Source: Thiobaca trueperi (lineage in GTDB: Bacteria > Pseudomonadota > Gammaproteobacteria > Chromatiales > Chromatiaceae). From it: a stretch of DNA of 64,000 nt. A program made the translations under genes and the position numbers. The notes below the pieces were generated by a model. That model ran no database searches and was not told where the DNA came from. It saw only the letters and a list, made by a program, of their open reading frames with translations. Position 1 is the first letter of the stretch. Each line of letters begins with the position of its first letter. The stretch lies in contig NZ_SMAO01000003.1 of the NCBI RefSeq assembly GCF_004342175.1, forward strand, positions 434,001 through 498,000, written 5' to 3'. Shown here in pieces: positions 43,581-52,909 of the stretch.

Positions 43581-44648
43581 ATGATCCCAATCGATATCCG
43601 GCCGGACAAGCTCGCCGAGGAAATGTTCGACTACAGCCGCAAGCTGGGTCAGGGCATGGAAAACCTGCTCAATGCCGGCGAGATCGATACCGGCGTCAGC
43701 CCGAAACAGCCGGTCTATCGCGAAGACAAGCTGGTTCTGTATCGTTATGACACCCCCGAAGGCGTCACCCCCGGCCCGGTGCCGCTGCTGATCGTCTACG
43801 CCCTGGTCAACCGGCCCTACATGACCGACATCCAGGAAGACCGCTCGACCATCAAGGGCCTGCTGGCGACCGGCCAGGATGTCTATCTGATCGATTGGGG
43901 CTACCCGGATCAGGCCGACCGCGCCATCACCCTGGATGACTACATCAACGGCTACATCGATGGCTGCGTGGACTATCTGCGCGAGACGCATGGCGTTGAT
44001 AAGATCAACATTCTGGGCATCTGCCAGGGCGGCGCCTTCAGTCTGATGTATGCCTCGATGCACCCGGATAAGGTCAACAATCTGGTGACGATGGTGACGC
44101 CGGTCGATTTCCAGACCCCCGGCAATCTGCTGTCGTCCTGGATCCAGAACATCGACATCGATCTGGCCGTCGATACCATGGGCAATATCCCGGGCGAACT
44201 GCTGAACTGGACCTTCCTCTCGCTCAAGCCGTTCAGCCTGACCGGCCAGAAATACATCAATATGGTCGATCTGCTGGACGACCCGGACAAGGTCAAGAAC
44301 TTCCTGCGGATGGAGAAGTGGATCTTCGACAGCCCGGACCAGGCCGGCGAGACCTTCCGCCAGTTCAGCAAGGACTTCTACCAGAAAAACGGCTTCATCA
44401 ACGGCGGCGTCATGCTCGGCGAGCGTGAAGTCGATCTGAAGAACGTCACCTGCCCGGTGCTCAACATCTTCGCACTGCAGGATCACCTGGTTCCGCCAGA
44501 TGCCTCCAAGGCCATGAAGCCGCTGATCGGCAGCCAGGACTACACCGAACTCGCCTTCCCCGGCGGTCACATCGGCATCTATGTCAGCGGCAAGGCACAG
44601 AAAGAAGTCACGCCCGCCATTGGCAAGTGGCTGAACGCACGATCCTGA
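43581..44648 (+). CDS. phaC: Class III PHA synthase catalytic subunit PhaC
   Basis: The 355-residue enzyme polymerises 3-hydroxyacyl-CoA into PHA. The lipase-like box is GICQGG, with catalytic Cys148 (equivalent to C149 of A. vinosum). The Asp in IFALQDHLVPPDAS and the His in FPGGHIGIYV complete the triad. Length and sequence are close to the A. vinosum enzyme as I remember it. The ATG follows AGGAAAG. The stop is one base before repeat copy F. Confidence 0.96.
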   Translation: MIPIDIRPDKLAEEMFDYSRKLGQGMENLLNAGEIDTGVSPKQPVYREDKLVLYRYDTPEGVTPGPVPLLIVYALVNRPYMTDIQEDRSTIKGLLATGQDVYLIDWGYPDQADRAITLDDYINGYIDGCVDYLRETHGVDKINILGICQGGAFSLMYASMHPDKVNNLVTMVTPVDFQTPGNLLSSWIQNIDIDLAVDTMGNIPGELLNWTFLSLKPFSLTGQKYINMVDLLDDPDKVKNFLRMEKWIFDSPDQAGETFRQFSKDFYQKNGFINGGVMLGEREVDLKNVTCPVLNIFALQDHLVPPDASKAMKPLIGSQDYTELAFPGGHIGIYVSGKAQKEVTPAIGKWLNARS

Positions 44649-44649
44649 G

Positions 44650-44736
44650 TTAAACCGCGCCCGGTGCGGCATGTGATGTTTCTGGACTGGATCGGTCCTG
44701 GCAGAATCGACCACGGCTGAAGCTGGCGCGGTTTAA
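44650..44736. repeat. ~87-bp inverted-end repeat, copy F
   Basis: The left end is TTAAACCGCGCCCGGTGCGG and the right end AGCTGGCGCGGTTTAA. It begins one base after the phaC stop. Copy G lies 125 bases downstream in opposite orientation; a strong hairpin lies between them. Confidence 0.85.
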
Positions 44737-44747
44737 GTCGCTCCAAA

Positions 44748-44785
44748 CGAAAAGGATGGGAAGCACGCGCATCCCATCCTTTTCG
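44748..44785 (+). terminator. Strong hairpin terminator of phaEC
   Basis: CGAAAAGGATGGGA (44748-44761) pairs exactly with TCCCATCCTTTTCG (44772-44785) around a ten-base loop. The arms contain A4 and T4 runs, so it could work in both directions between convergent phaC and the DedA gene. Confidence 0.75.
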
Positions 44786-44861
44786 CGCACTGGGTGCATG
44801 CCATCATCGGCGTGTCGCCCGTAAAACCCATCCAATCCGATCTCTCCCATCACCCTCCGCG

Positions 44862-44948
44862 TTAAACCGCGCCAGCTCCGGCAATCATGGACTCAGCAAA
44901 CACCGATCCAGCCCAAGAACACCGCATACCGCGCTGGGCGCGGTTTAG
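44862..44948. repeat. ~87-bp inverted-end repeat, copy G
   Basis: The left end is TTAAACCGCGCCAGCTCCGG and the right end GCGCTGGGCGCGGTTTA. It is inverted relative to copy F, with which it flanks the phaC terminator. It lies about 45 bases beyond the stop of the convergent DedA gene. Confidence 0.85.
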
Positions 44949-44993
44949 CAATGTCGCCGTTTGTGCAGGTTGCTCGTGGCCGGCAGATACCGA

Positions 44994-45617
44994 TCAGCGT
45001 CGGCGTCCGAAGAGATAGATGACGAATGCGGCAAGGAGCGCGACAGTGAGACCGAGCGCGAAGGGGCGGAGAGGCTCCAGGAACTCGACGATCCGGTTGA
45101 AATCCCGCTCCAGATAGAAGGCGCCCAGTCCGAAACTCAAGACCCATAGGGTGGTCCCCGCGCCGCTTGCGGCAAGAAAGCGCCACCAGGACATCAGCAG
45201 GATGCCCGCTGCAAGGTTGCTCGTCTGGCGTACTCCGTCCAGAAAGCGTGCGATCAGCAGGAGTCCCACGCCCCAGCGGTCAAACAGGCGTTCCAGTTTG
45301 GCCAGCCGTTCCGGGCGTTTGATGGTGCTGGCCAGAGATCGCTGTACGCCATAGCGCCCGATGACATAGCCGAGGATGTCTCCAAGCTGGGTGGCGAACC
45401 AGGCCACCAGCAGAACACTGACCAGATCCAGCTTGCCGCTGGCGGCCAGCAGGGCGCAGGCAATCAGCATGGTTTGCCCCGGCAGCGGAATACCGAAGCC
45501 CTCCACCAGGCAGGAAACAAACAGCGCCCAGAGGCCGTAGCGGTCAAGCAGCGGCTCCAGGCGGGCAATCTCTGTGGTCAATGTCGAGACGAATGCGGTT
45601 TCAAGGCTCATGTTCAA
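44994..45617 (-). CDS. DedA-family membrane protein
   Basis: The 207-residue protein has the SNARE-associated/VTT domain: LVEGFGIPLPGQTMLIACAL (~37-56), ATQLGDILGYVIGRYG, and RFLDGVRQTSNLAAGILLM (~125-143) with the conserved Arg. Four to five membrane helices are visible. DedA proteins recycle lipid carriers (undecaprenyl phosphate, phosphatidylethanolamine) across the inner membrane. The Met codons at 45617 and 45611 are alternative starts. Confidence 0.87.
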   Translation of the reverse strand: MNMSLETAFVSTLTTEIARLEPLLDRYGLWALFVSCLVEGFGIPLPGQTMLIACALLAASGKLDLVSVLLVAWFATQLGDILGYVIGRYGVQRSLASTIKRPERLAKLERLFDRWGVGLLLIARFLDGVRQTSNLAAGILLMSWWRFLAASGAGTTLWVLSFGLGAFYLERDFNRIVEFLEPLRPFALGLTVALLAAFVIYLFGRRR

Positions 45618-45685
45618 TCGCTTGTGAGTCGGGCGGCATCAGCCAAAGACATTGAAAAGCGCCTCGTCTGGTCTGTGTGCGGCGT

Positions 45686-46018
45686 TCAGGGTGCCAGCAG
45701 GAAGGCGATCAGATCGGCAAGCTCCTGGTCCGTCAACCCGGTTTTGGGCATCTGCGAATTGGGGATGACTGATTTCGGATCGCGCAGATAGCCTTCGATC
45801 CAGGCGGCATCCCGTCTGGAGGCGAGGCCGTCGAGCGGGCCGCCGACATGCGCCATCGGCCCGGACTCGCCGGCCCGGCTATGACAGAGGCTGCACATCT
45901 GGGCGGCGTAGATCGCCTGTCCGGCCTGGATGTCGCCGGTCTGGGCGCTGGCAGGTGTGGCGCTCGTCATGAGCGTGGCGGCGATGATGAACAGGGTCAG
46001 GCTGGGACGAAGTGTCAT
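45686..46018 (-). CDS. Monoheme class I c-type cytochrome
   Basis: ATG 46018 gives 110 residues with a signal peptide ending ATPASA, one heme site CSLCH (~43-47), and NSQMPKTGL supplying the likely axial Met. It is a small periplasmic electron carrier. It overlaps the upstream tetraheme cytochrome gene by four bases, so the two probably exchange electrons. Confidence 0.85.
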   Translation of the reverse strand: MTLRPSLTLFIIAATLMTSATPASAQTGDIQAGQAIYAAQMCSLCHSRAGESGPMAHVGGPLDGLASRRDAAWIEGYLRDPKSVIPNSQMPKTGLTDQELADLIAFLLAP

Positions 46019-46587
46019 GGCGTGTGCTCCTGGATGCTGTTGGCCGGCGTTGCCTCGTCTGAAGAGAGACGCGCACGCAGATCCTTGTGGCCGACCTGGG
46101 TATGGCAGGTCACACACTGCATGGCTCCTTCGCTCTTGAAGTAGGTCTGGTGGGCGAAGGTCGCGGTCGGGGTTTGATCCCTGGCCCGGTCGAGATGCGT
46201 ATGGCACTGCCGACAGCCTGAATCGTAAACATAAGACCCGCGCTGCTCCAGCCTGCCGATCCAGTCCGGCTCCCTGAAGATCGCGACCAGTTCGGCCCAG
46301 ATGTCGTAAATACCGGTTCGGGTCTTGGCGAGCAGATAGGCGCCGGGGCTGTCGTGAGGCAGATGACAGTCGGCGCAGGCGGCGCTCAACCCCTTTGAAT
46401 TCTGCCCCCCGTGGAGATCCAGGGCGTGGGTCTCGGCGAAGGGTTTCATGGTGTGACAGACGGAACAGAAGGATTCGTCGGATGTGGCCTGAATGACGCT
46501 CTCGGTCAGGGTCCAGGAACCCGCGACGATGATCGCCAGGGCGCTGAGCGAGAGGAGGGCGAGCGACAGCCATTTGAGCTTTTTCAT
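46015..46587 (-). CDS. NapC/NirT-type tetraheme cytochrome c
   Basis: The 190-residue protein has an N-terminal membrane anchor (~5-25) and four CxxCH heme motifs: CSVCH, CADCH, CRQCH and CVTCH. NapC/NirT proteins are membrane quinol dehydrogenases that pass electrons to periplasmic partners. Here the partner may be the overlapping monoheme cytochrome. No terminal reductase gene is adjacent, so the final acceptor is unknown. Confidence 0.88.
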   Translation of the reverse strand: MKKLKWLSLALLSLSALAIIVAGSWTLTESVIQATSDESFCSVCHTMKPFAETHALDLHGGQNSKGLSAACADCHLPHDSPGAYLLAKTRTGIYDIWAELVAIFREPDWIGRLEQRGSYVYDSGCRQCHTHLDRARDQTPTATFAHQTYFKSEGAMQCVTCHTQVGHKDLRARLSSDEATPANSIQEHTP

Positions 46588-46605
46588 GATTTTGGCGCGG
46601 TGCGG

Positions 46606-49230
46606 TCAGGTTGGCGACTGTTTTTCGAGCCGGTCATGGATTTCGCGGCGCAGACAGGCGAGCGCGTTTTCGCAGGTGATGGGTGTGTCATCTTCGCTGG
46701 TGATGAAAAAGACATCCTCGACCTCGGCGCCGACCGTGGCGATCTTGGCGTTCTGCAGACGGATGCCGCAGCTCTCGAACACGTCGCCAACCTCGGCGAG
46801 CAGTCCGGGGCGGTCGAGTGTGCTCAGGCGCATGATGGTGCGGCGGTTGGTGTCGTCAGTCGCGAAACTGACCCGGGTCTCGATCGGGAAATAGCGGTGA
46901 CGGCGGGGGATGGCGCGTGCCACTTTGATGCTGGAGCTGGCCTGTTCGACGATATTCCGCGCCAGAATGAGGCGGATTTCATCCATCCGCTGTGGATCAT
47001 CGACCGGCGAGCCGTCCTGATCCAGTACCTGATAGCTGTTGACGGCCATCCCATCGCTGGTGGTCAGCACGCGGGCGTCCATGACGCTCAGACGCATCTG
47101 ATCCAGCAGTGCCGTGGTGTGGGCGAAGAGATTGGCGCGGTCGTGGCAGTAGATGAAGATCTCGGTGCCGCCGCGCGCCGTCACCGGGCGGATGACCACC
47201 AGCGGCAGTTGCGAAGGGTCGGCGGCGAGGATCTGGCGGGTCTGCCAGGCGATTTCGTCCGGCAGGTTGTGCAGGAAGAAATCCAGGCCGAAGCGGACCC
47301 AGAGCGCATGGCAGGCGTCGCGATCATCGCCGTCACGCGCCATCAGGCGCATGGCTTCGGCCTGTTTCTGCGCGATGAGTTCGTCCTGTGCCTGCGGATT
47401 GTCGAGTCCGCGCAGCAGGGCGCGGCGGGTGCCCTGGTACAGCTCGCGCAGGAGCGCGTCCATCCAACTGTTCCAGCGTCCGGGATTGGTGGCGCGGGCA
47501 TCGGCGACGGTGAGCAGATAGAGATAATCGAGCCGGGTCGGGTCGCCAATGAGCGCGGCGAACGCCTGCACGACCTCGGGGTCGCTGATGTCCTTGCGCT
47601 GGGCCGTCATCGACATGACCAGATGCTGTTCCACCAGCCAGGCGACCAGTCGGCTGTCGAATTCGCTCAGACCGTGCAGCCGGCAGAAATCCCAGGCGTC
47701 GCGTGCGCCGAGGCTCGAATGATCGCCGCCCCGACCCTTGGCGATGTCGTGGAAGAGACCGCCCAGATACAGCAGTTCGAGTTTGGGGATGCGCCGGGCG
47801 ATGGCGCTGCACAGCGGGAATTCGTCGTCATGTTTGGGGATGGCGAAGCGGCGCAGATTGCGCACCAGCATCAGCGTGTGTTCATCGACCGTGTAGACAT
47901 GCAGCAGATCGTACTGCATGCGTCCGACGATGTTGGCGAAGGCCGGGAGATAGGCCGCCAGCACGCCATAGCGGTTCATGCGGCGGATGGCATGGGTCAG
48001 TCCGTGCGGCTCGCGCAGGATCTCCATGAAGAGACTGCGGGCGCGCAGATCGGCGCGGAAGGCGTCATCGATACGATGACGGTTCTCGCGGATCAGACGA
48101 ATGGTGCTGGCGCGCACGCCTTCCAGTTCGGGCTTGATCTGGAGTAGATGGAAGACCTCCAGCAGCGCGATCGGATAGCGCCGGAAGACGCCGGGCGAGG
48201 TGACTTCGAGATACCCGCTGCGCGACTGGAATCGCTTGTTGATCGGCACCGGCGGGCCGATCCCGTCATGCAGCAGGATCGCCTCGCGAAACAACTGGAG
48301 CAGCATTTCGTTGAGCCGGTTGAGTTCCTGCACCGTGCGGTAGTACTGCTGCATGAATTGCTCGACGGCGAGATTGTTCTCGCCATCGCAGAAGCCGAAC
48401 TGGTTGGCCAGGGTGCGCTGATAGTCGAAGAGCAGGCGATCCTCACGCCGTCCGGCGAGCTGGTGCAGGGCGAAACGGATGCGCCACAGCAGGGTCTGAC
48501 CGGCGATCAGCGCCTCATGCTCGGCCTCGGTGAGAAAATCGTGATCGACCAGATCGTGCAGGGTCTCGGCGGCGAAATGACGCTTGGCGACCCAGCCGAT
48601 CATCTGGATGTCGCGCAGTCCGCCGGGGTTTTCCTTGATGTTGGGTTCCAGGTTGTACGCCGTGTCGCCGTATTTCTGCCAGCGCGCACGCTGTTCCAGG
48701 GTCTTGGCGGCAAAGAACGCCTCGCTGTTCCAGATGTGCTCGGGGGCGGTTGCCTCGCGCATCTGCCGGCAGAGCGATTCGTTGCCGCTCAGTGGCCGCG
48801 CCTCCAGCAGGTTGGTCATGACGGTGACATCGCCTGCGGCCTCGCGCACGCAGTCCGCAACGGTGCGCACGCTGTGCCCGACCTCCAGTCCGATGTCCCA
48901 CAGGAAGGTCACCAGCCGTCCCAGCGGCTCGGCAAGACGGCTGTCGGCCTCGGGTTCGATCAGGATCAGGATGTCGATGTCCGATGCCGGTTGCAGCTCC
49001 TGACGGCCATAACCGCCGACCGCCATCAAAGCGGCGTCGTCGGCTTCGCCAAGATGCTCGGTCCAGACCTCGCGCAGCACGGCATCGATCAGGCGGCTGC
49101 GCTCCAGTACCAGCATGGCGACTGGCGCGCCCTGATCGAACTGCCGGTAGAGATCGTCCCGGCCCGCCCGCAGTCGGTCCTTGTAGCTGGCGAGAAGGCT
49201 GGTTGCGGCGGTGGGCGGTTGCATGTTCAT
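46606..49230 (-). CDS. glnD: [Protein-PII] uridylyltransferase/uridylyl-removing enzyme GlnD
   Basis: The 874-residue protein is a nitrogen-status sensor that adds UMP to PII when glutamine is low and removes it when glutamine is high. The nucleotidyltransferase motif is GGYGRQELQPASDIDILIL (~72-90), the HD domain for removal lies at ~440-560 (LGGLFHDIAKGRGGDHS), and two ACT domains (~690-870) bind glutamine. It overlaps the map gene by four bases, and map-glnD adjacency is common in gammaproteobacteria. The Met codons at 49230 and 49224 are possible starts. Confidence 0.95.
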   Translation of the reverse strand: MNMQPPTAATSLLASYKDRLRAGRDDLYRQFDQGAPVAMLVLERSRLIDAVLREVWTEHLGEADDAALMAVGGYGRQELQPASDIDILILIEPEADSRLAEPLGRLVTFLWDIGLEVGHSVRTVADCVREAAGDVTVMTNLLEARPLSGNESLCRQMREATAPEHIWNSEAFFAAKTLEQRARWQKYGDTAYNLEPNIKENPGGLRDIQMIGWVAKRHFAAETLHDLVDHDFLTEAEHEALIAGQTLLWRIRFALHQLAGRREDRLLFDYQRTLANQFGFCDGENNLAVEQFMQQYYRTVQELNRLNEMLLQLFREAILLHDGIGPPVPINKRFQSRSGYLEVTSPGVFRRYPIALLEVFHLLQIKPELEGVRASTIRLIRENRHRIDDAFRADLRARSLFMEILREPHGLTHAIRRMNRYGVLAAYLPAFANIVGRMQYDLLHVYTVDEHTLMLVRNLRRFAIPKHDDEFPLCSAIARRIPKLELLYLGGLFHDIAKGRGGDHSSLGARDAWDFCRLHGLSEFDSRLVAWLVEQHLVMSMTAQRKDISDPEVVQAFAALIGDPTRLDYLYLLTVADARATNPGRWNSWMDALLRELYQGTRRALLRGLDNPQAQDELIAQKQAEAMRLMARDGDDRDACHALWVRFGLDFFLHNLPDEIAWQTRQILAADPSQLPLVVIRPVTARGGTEIFIYCHDRANLFAHTTALLDQMRLSVMDARVLTTSDGMAVNSYQVLDQDGSPVDDPQRMDEIRLILARNIVEQASSSIKVARAIPRRHRYFPIETRVSFATDDTNRRTIMRLSTLDRPGLLAEVGDVFESCGIRLQNAKIATVGAEVEDVFFITSEDDTPITCENALACLRREIHDRLEKQSPT

Positions 49231-50006
49231 GAGGCGAGTTCGTCGCGTTCCTCCGCGCGCAGGGTGAGGATTTCATGACCATCGGGGGTGACGAGGATCA
49301 TATGCTCCCATTGCGCCGACAGGCTGCGATCCTTGGTGACCACCGTCCAGCCGTCGGGCAGGACCTTGATGAAGCGTTTGCCGGCATTGACCATGGGCTC
49401 CACGGTGAAACACATCCCCGGTTGCAGCACCAGACCCTCGCCGGGTTTGCCATAGTGCAGAACCTGGGGCTCCTCATGGAACTCGCGTCCGATGCCGTGC
49501 CCGCAGTATTCGCGCACCACCGAATAACCCTGAGATTCGACGAAACGCTGGATGGCGTGACCGACATCGCCGAGCGTGGCGCCCGGACGGATGGCGGCGA
49601 TGCCCAGCAGCATGGCCTGCTGGGTGACGGTGACCAGACGCCGGGCGAGCACCGAGGGTTCACCGACGAAGAACATCTTGCTGGTGTCGCCGTGGTAGCC
49701 GTCCTTGATCACAGTGATGTCGATGTTGACGATGTCGCCTTTCTTGAGACGCTTGCCGCCAGGAATGCCGTGGCACACCTGATGATTGATCGAGGTGCAG
49801 ATCGATTTGGGGAAGTTGCGATAGTTCAGCGGGGCGGGGATCGCCTGCTGAACCTCGGTGATGTACTGGTGACAGAGACGGTTCAGCTCGTCGGTCGTGA
49901 CGCCGGGCTGGACATAGGGTCCGATCATGTCGAGCACATCGGCGGCGAGCCGGCCGGCGACGCGCATCTTGGCGATCGCCTCAGGAGTCTTGATCTGCAC
50001 ACTCAT
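49227..50006 (-). CDS. map: Methionine aminopeptidase type I
   Basis: Start 50006 gives 259 residues beginning MSVQIKTPEAIAKMRVAGRL, as in E. coli; ATG 50027 would add seven residues. Metal ligands are in NIDITVIKDGYHGDTSKMF (two Asp), CGHGIGREFHEEP (His), and FTVEPM and the C-terminal strand (Glu). It removes the initiator Met. It is divergent from rpsB, as in E. coli. Confidence 0.95.
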   Translation of the reverse strand: MSVQIKTPEAIAKMRVAGRLAADVLDMIGPYVQPGVTTDELNRLCHQYITEVQQAIPAPLNYRNFPKSICTSINHQVCHGIPGGKRLKKGDIVNIDITVIKDGYHGDTSKMFFVGEPSVLARRLVTVTQQAMLLGIAAIRPGATLGDVGHAIQRFVESQGYSVVREYCGHGIGREFHEEPQVLHYGKPGEGLVLQPGMCFTVEPMVNAGKRFIKVLPDGWTVVTKDRSLSAQWEHMILVTPDGHEILTLRAEERDELAS

Positions 50007-50066
50007 CGTCGTATTTGAGGCGTCCATTGATTTTTAAGATCGGATCTCGGCAGGAAACCGGGGCAA

Positions 50067-50096
50067 TTGCCCGTATCGAGCCAGCTATGGTATAAA
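50067..50096 (+). promoter_or_regulatory. Candidate rpsB promoter
   Basis: TTGCCC (50067-50072) and TATAAA (50091-50096) are 18 bases apart in the map-rpsB divergent region. The resulting ~195-base leader before rpsB is long enough for an S2-responsive structure, as known in E. coli; I cannot fold it here. Confidence 0.55.
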
Positions 50097-50298
50097 ACGC
50101 GGCGCGCTGCCGCAATCGACCGGATGTCTGTTCAAACCGGTGCTGGCGCTCGCGCCAGGCGGAAAACCTTGGTTTTTCGCTTTCTTTTTATCTGTCCACA
50201 CATGCGTCGACACATTGCGGCTGGGTGCCTGGCAAAGCGTTCCAGGTTGCCGCGTGGGACGCATGGAGGCCCAACCCAAACCTTAGAGGAAGAAGACC

Positions 50299-51048
50299 TT
50301 GAGCGACGTGACCATGCGCCAGATGCTGGAAGCCGGTGTCCATTTCGGCCACCAGACCCGCTACTGGAACCCCAAGATGGGTGCCTTTATCTTTGGGCAT
50401 CGCAACAAGATTCATATCGTCAACCTGGAAAAGACCCTCCCGCTGTATCAGGATGCGGTCAATTTCATGGGTACCCTGGCTGCCAACGGCGGCAAGATTC
50501 TCTTCGTCGGCACCAAGCGCGCCGCCCGCGACGCCATTCGCGACGAGGCGCTGCGCTGCGGCATGCCGTTCGTGAATCATCGCTGGCTCGGCGGCATGCT
50601 GACCAACTTCAAGACCATCCGCCAGTCGGTCAAGCGGCTCAAGGATCTGGAATCCATGTTCGAGAGCGGCACCATCGAGCGCTTCAACAAGAAAGAGGCG
50701 CTGGGTCTGTCGCGTGAGCGCGCCAAGCTGGAGCAGAGCCTCGGCGGCATCAAGGACATGGACGGTCTGCCTGACGCCATGTTCGTCATCGATGTCGGCC
50801 ACGAGAAGATCGCCGTGACCGAGGCCAACAAGCTCGGCATCCCGGTCATCGGCGTGGTCGATACCAACAACGACCCGAGCAACGTCGATTACGTCATCCC
50901 CGGCAACGACGACGCCATCCGCGCCGTGCAGCTCTATATCAGCGGCGCCGCGAGCGCCATTCTCGACGGTCGCGATACGGCGGCGGCGATGGTCGGTCGT
51001 CGCGAGACCTTCATCGACGAAACGGCGCAGGTTGCCGATCCTTCCTGA
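50299..51048 (+). CDS. rpsB: 30S ribosomal protein S2
   Basis: The 249-residue protein reads [20 protein letters not shown] and includes [11 protein letters not shown], both classic S2 blocks. The start is TTG 50299, preceded by AGAGGAAGAAG; the alignment to E. coli S2 (MATVSMRDML) supports it. It is the first gene of the rpsB-tsf block; S2 can repress its own operon through the leader. Confidence 0.97.
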   Translation: MSDVTMRQMLEAGVHFGHQTRYWNPKMGAFIFGHRNKIHIVNLEKTLPLYQDAVNFMGTLAANGGKILFVGTKRAARDAIRDEALRCGMPFVNHRWLGGMLTNFKTIRQSVKRLKDLESMFESGTIERFNKKEALGLSRERAKLEQSLGGIKDMDGLPDAMFVIDVGHEKIAVTEANKLGIPVIGVVDTNNDPSNVDYVIPGNDDAIRAVQLYISGAASAILDGRDTAAAMVGRRETFIDETAQVADPS

Positions 51049-51097
51049 TGGCTTCGGCGGTCGGTCGTCGTTTGCAGGCAGTGATCGCTGTTAATTA

Positions 51098-51159
51098 GAC
51101 AGGATTAACAGGATGAACAGGCTTAAAACAAGCGGTTAAAAAATCCTGTTAATCCTGTC
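51098..51159. repeat. Inverted repeat element with 17-bp arms, copy 1
   Basis: GACAGGATTAACAGGAT (51098-51114) and its exact reverse complement (51143-51159) lie between rpsB and tsf. The same arms occur at 55168-55220. Each arm itself holds the direct repeat CAGGAT. A run of short repeats (CTGACGACTGA, ACAACTGAAAACTGACGACT) follows to ~51211. It may act as a REP-like hairpin or a partial terminator. Confidence 0.75.
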
Positions 51160-51232
51160 AAAAGTGATACCTGCAAAAAACTGACGACTGACAACTGAAA
51201 ACTGACGACTAGATTATTGAGGTAGTTCAGAC

Positions 51233-52120
51233 ATGGCGATTTCAGCCGCATTGGTGAAGGAACTGCGCGAGCGCACGGGCGCCGGCATGATGGAATGCAA
51301 GGGCGCGCTCGTCGAGGCCAATGGCGATATCGAGGCGGCCATCGAGGCGATGCGCAAGTCCGGTCAGGCCAAGGCCGCGAAGAAGTCCGGGCGCATCGCC
51401 GCCGAAGGCGTGGTCATGATCGCGATTGCGGATGACCGTCGGCGCGGGGTGGTGGTCGAAATCAATTGCGAGACCGATTTTGTGGGCAAGGACGCGAGCT
51501 TCCAGGCCTTTGCCGAGGCCGTGGTCGCGACGGCGCTGACGAGTGCGGCACAGGATGCCGCCGCGCTGGCGTCCGAGCCGCTGGCCGGTGATTCCGCGCA
51601 GACCGTCGATGGCGCACGCGAGGCGCTGATCGCCAAGATCGGCGAGAACATCCAGGTCCGCCGTCTGCTGCGTTTCGATGGCGTCGAGGGCGCGCTGCAC
51701 AGCTATCGTCATGGCGTGCGTATCGGCGTGGTGGTGGATCTGGTCGGCGGTGATGAGGCGTTGGGCCGCGATCTGGCGATGCATGTCGCTGCGACCAATC
51801 CGCTCTGCATCGGGGCCGATCAGGTGCCGGCCGAGCTCCTGGACAAGGAGCGCGAGATCTTCAAGGCGCAGGCGCTGGAGAGCGGCAAGCCCGAGGCTAT
51901 CGTCGATAAGATGATCGAAGGCCGGATGCGCAAATATCTCGAAGAAGTCACCCTGCTCGGTCAGCCTTTCGTCAAGGATCCCGAGCAGTCGGTCGAAAAG
52001 CTCCTCAAGCAGGCCGGCGCTCAGGTGCGCAACTTTGCACGCATCGAGGTCGGTGAAGGCATCGAGAAGAAGACCGAGAACTTCGCCGAGGAAGTCATGG
52101 CCCAGGTGCGCGCCAACTGA
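51233..52120 (+). CDS. tsf: Elongation factor Ts
   Basis: The 295-residue protein has the UBA-like N-terminus ([20 protein letters not shown]), the TDFV motif in [10 protein letters not shown] and the two core subdomains. It recycles EF-Tu by releasing GDP. The 184-base gap after rpsB contains the 17-bp-arm repeat, which might change the tsf/rpsB ratio. Confidence 0.96.
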   Translation: MAISAALVKELRERTGAGMMECKGALVEANGDIEAAIEAMRKSGQAKAAKKSGRIAAEGVVMIAIADDRRRGVVVEINCETDFVGKDASFQAFAEAVVATALTSAAQDAAALASEPLAGDSAQTVDGAREALIAKIGENIQVRRLLRFDGVEGALHSYRHGVRIGVVVDLVGGDEALGRDLAMHVAATNPLCIGADQVPAELLDKEREIFKAQALESGKPEAIVDKMIEGRMRKYLEEVTLLGQPFVKDPEQSVEKLLKQAGAQVRNFARIEVGEGIEKKTENFAEEVMAQVRAN

Positions 52121-52185
52121 TCGCGAGCAGTCCATTCGGTTATCCTCCGCCCCCATCCGCTTCAGACACGACGAGGTCAACGGTC

Positions 52186-52908
52186 ATGCCGGCCCCAGTC
52201 TATCGACGCATCCTGCTCAAGCTCAGTGGCGAGGCGCTGATGGGTGCGGGCGCGCACGGCATTGATCCCGATGTGCTGGATCGCTTCGCCGCCGATGTCC
52301 GTGAACTCGTCGGCGCGGGGGTCCAGGTCGGTCTGGTGATTGGCGGGGGTAATCTTTTTCGCGGCGCAGGACTGGCAGCGCGGGGAATGGATCGCGTGAC
52401 CGGCGATCACATGGGCATGCTGGCCACGCTCATGAACGCGCTGGCGATGCAGGATGCACTGGAGCGGCTGGGTGCCCCGGCGCGGGTCATGTCGGCCCTC
52501 AGCGTGGAGCGGGTCTGCGAGGACTATGTCCGTCGGGATGCCATGCGTCATCTGGAAAAGGGACGGGTGGTGATCTTCGCCGCCGGGACCGGCAACCCGT
52601 TTTTCACCACGGATACCGCCGCCAGTCTGCGGGCGATCGAGGTCGGGGCGGAGCTGCTGATCAAGGCCACCAAGGTCGATGGGATCTATTCCGCCGACCC
52701 GATGACCGATCCGGGCGCGACCTTCTATCCCCGCATCAGCTATGGGCAGGCGCTGCGTGAAGGGCTCAAGGTCATGGACACCACCGCCATCGTGCTGTGC
52801 CGGGACCACGGCATGCCACTGCGTGTCATGAATATCAACGCATCCGGTGCCCTGCTGCGGTTGATCCGTGGCGAAGACATTGGATCATTGGTTGTAAGCG
52901 GGAACTAA
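52186..52908 (+). CDS. pyrH: UMP kinase
   Basis: The 240-residue kinase has [25 protein letters not shown] and the C-terminal GTxxxxE-like region typical of bacterial PyrH. It phosphorylates UMP to UDP for pyrimidine nucleotide supply. Gap to tsf is 65 bases; frr starts one base after its stop. Confidence 0.96.
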   Translation: MPAPVYRRILLKLSGEALMGAGAHGIDPDVLDRFAADVRELVGAGVQVGLVIGGGNLFRGAGLAARGMDRVTGDHMGMLATLMNALAMQDALERLGAPARVMSALSVERVCEDYVRRDAMRHLEKGRVVIFAAGTGNPFFTTDTAASLRAIEVGAELLIKATKVDGIYSADPMTDPGATFYPRISYGQALREGLKVMDTTAIVLCRDHGMPLRVMNINASGALLRLIRGEDIGSLVVSGN

Positions 52909-52909
52909 G

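Noticed and set aside
51170-51215. CRISPR-like array in the short repeats after rpsB
   Set aside because: The ACTGACGACTGACAACTG-type repeats are only ~7-11 bases, irregular and without unique spacers; no cas genes occur in the window.
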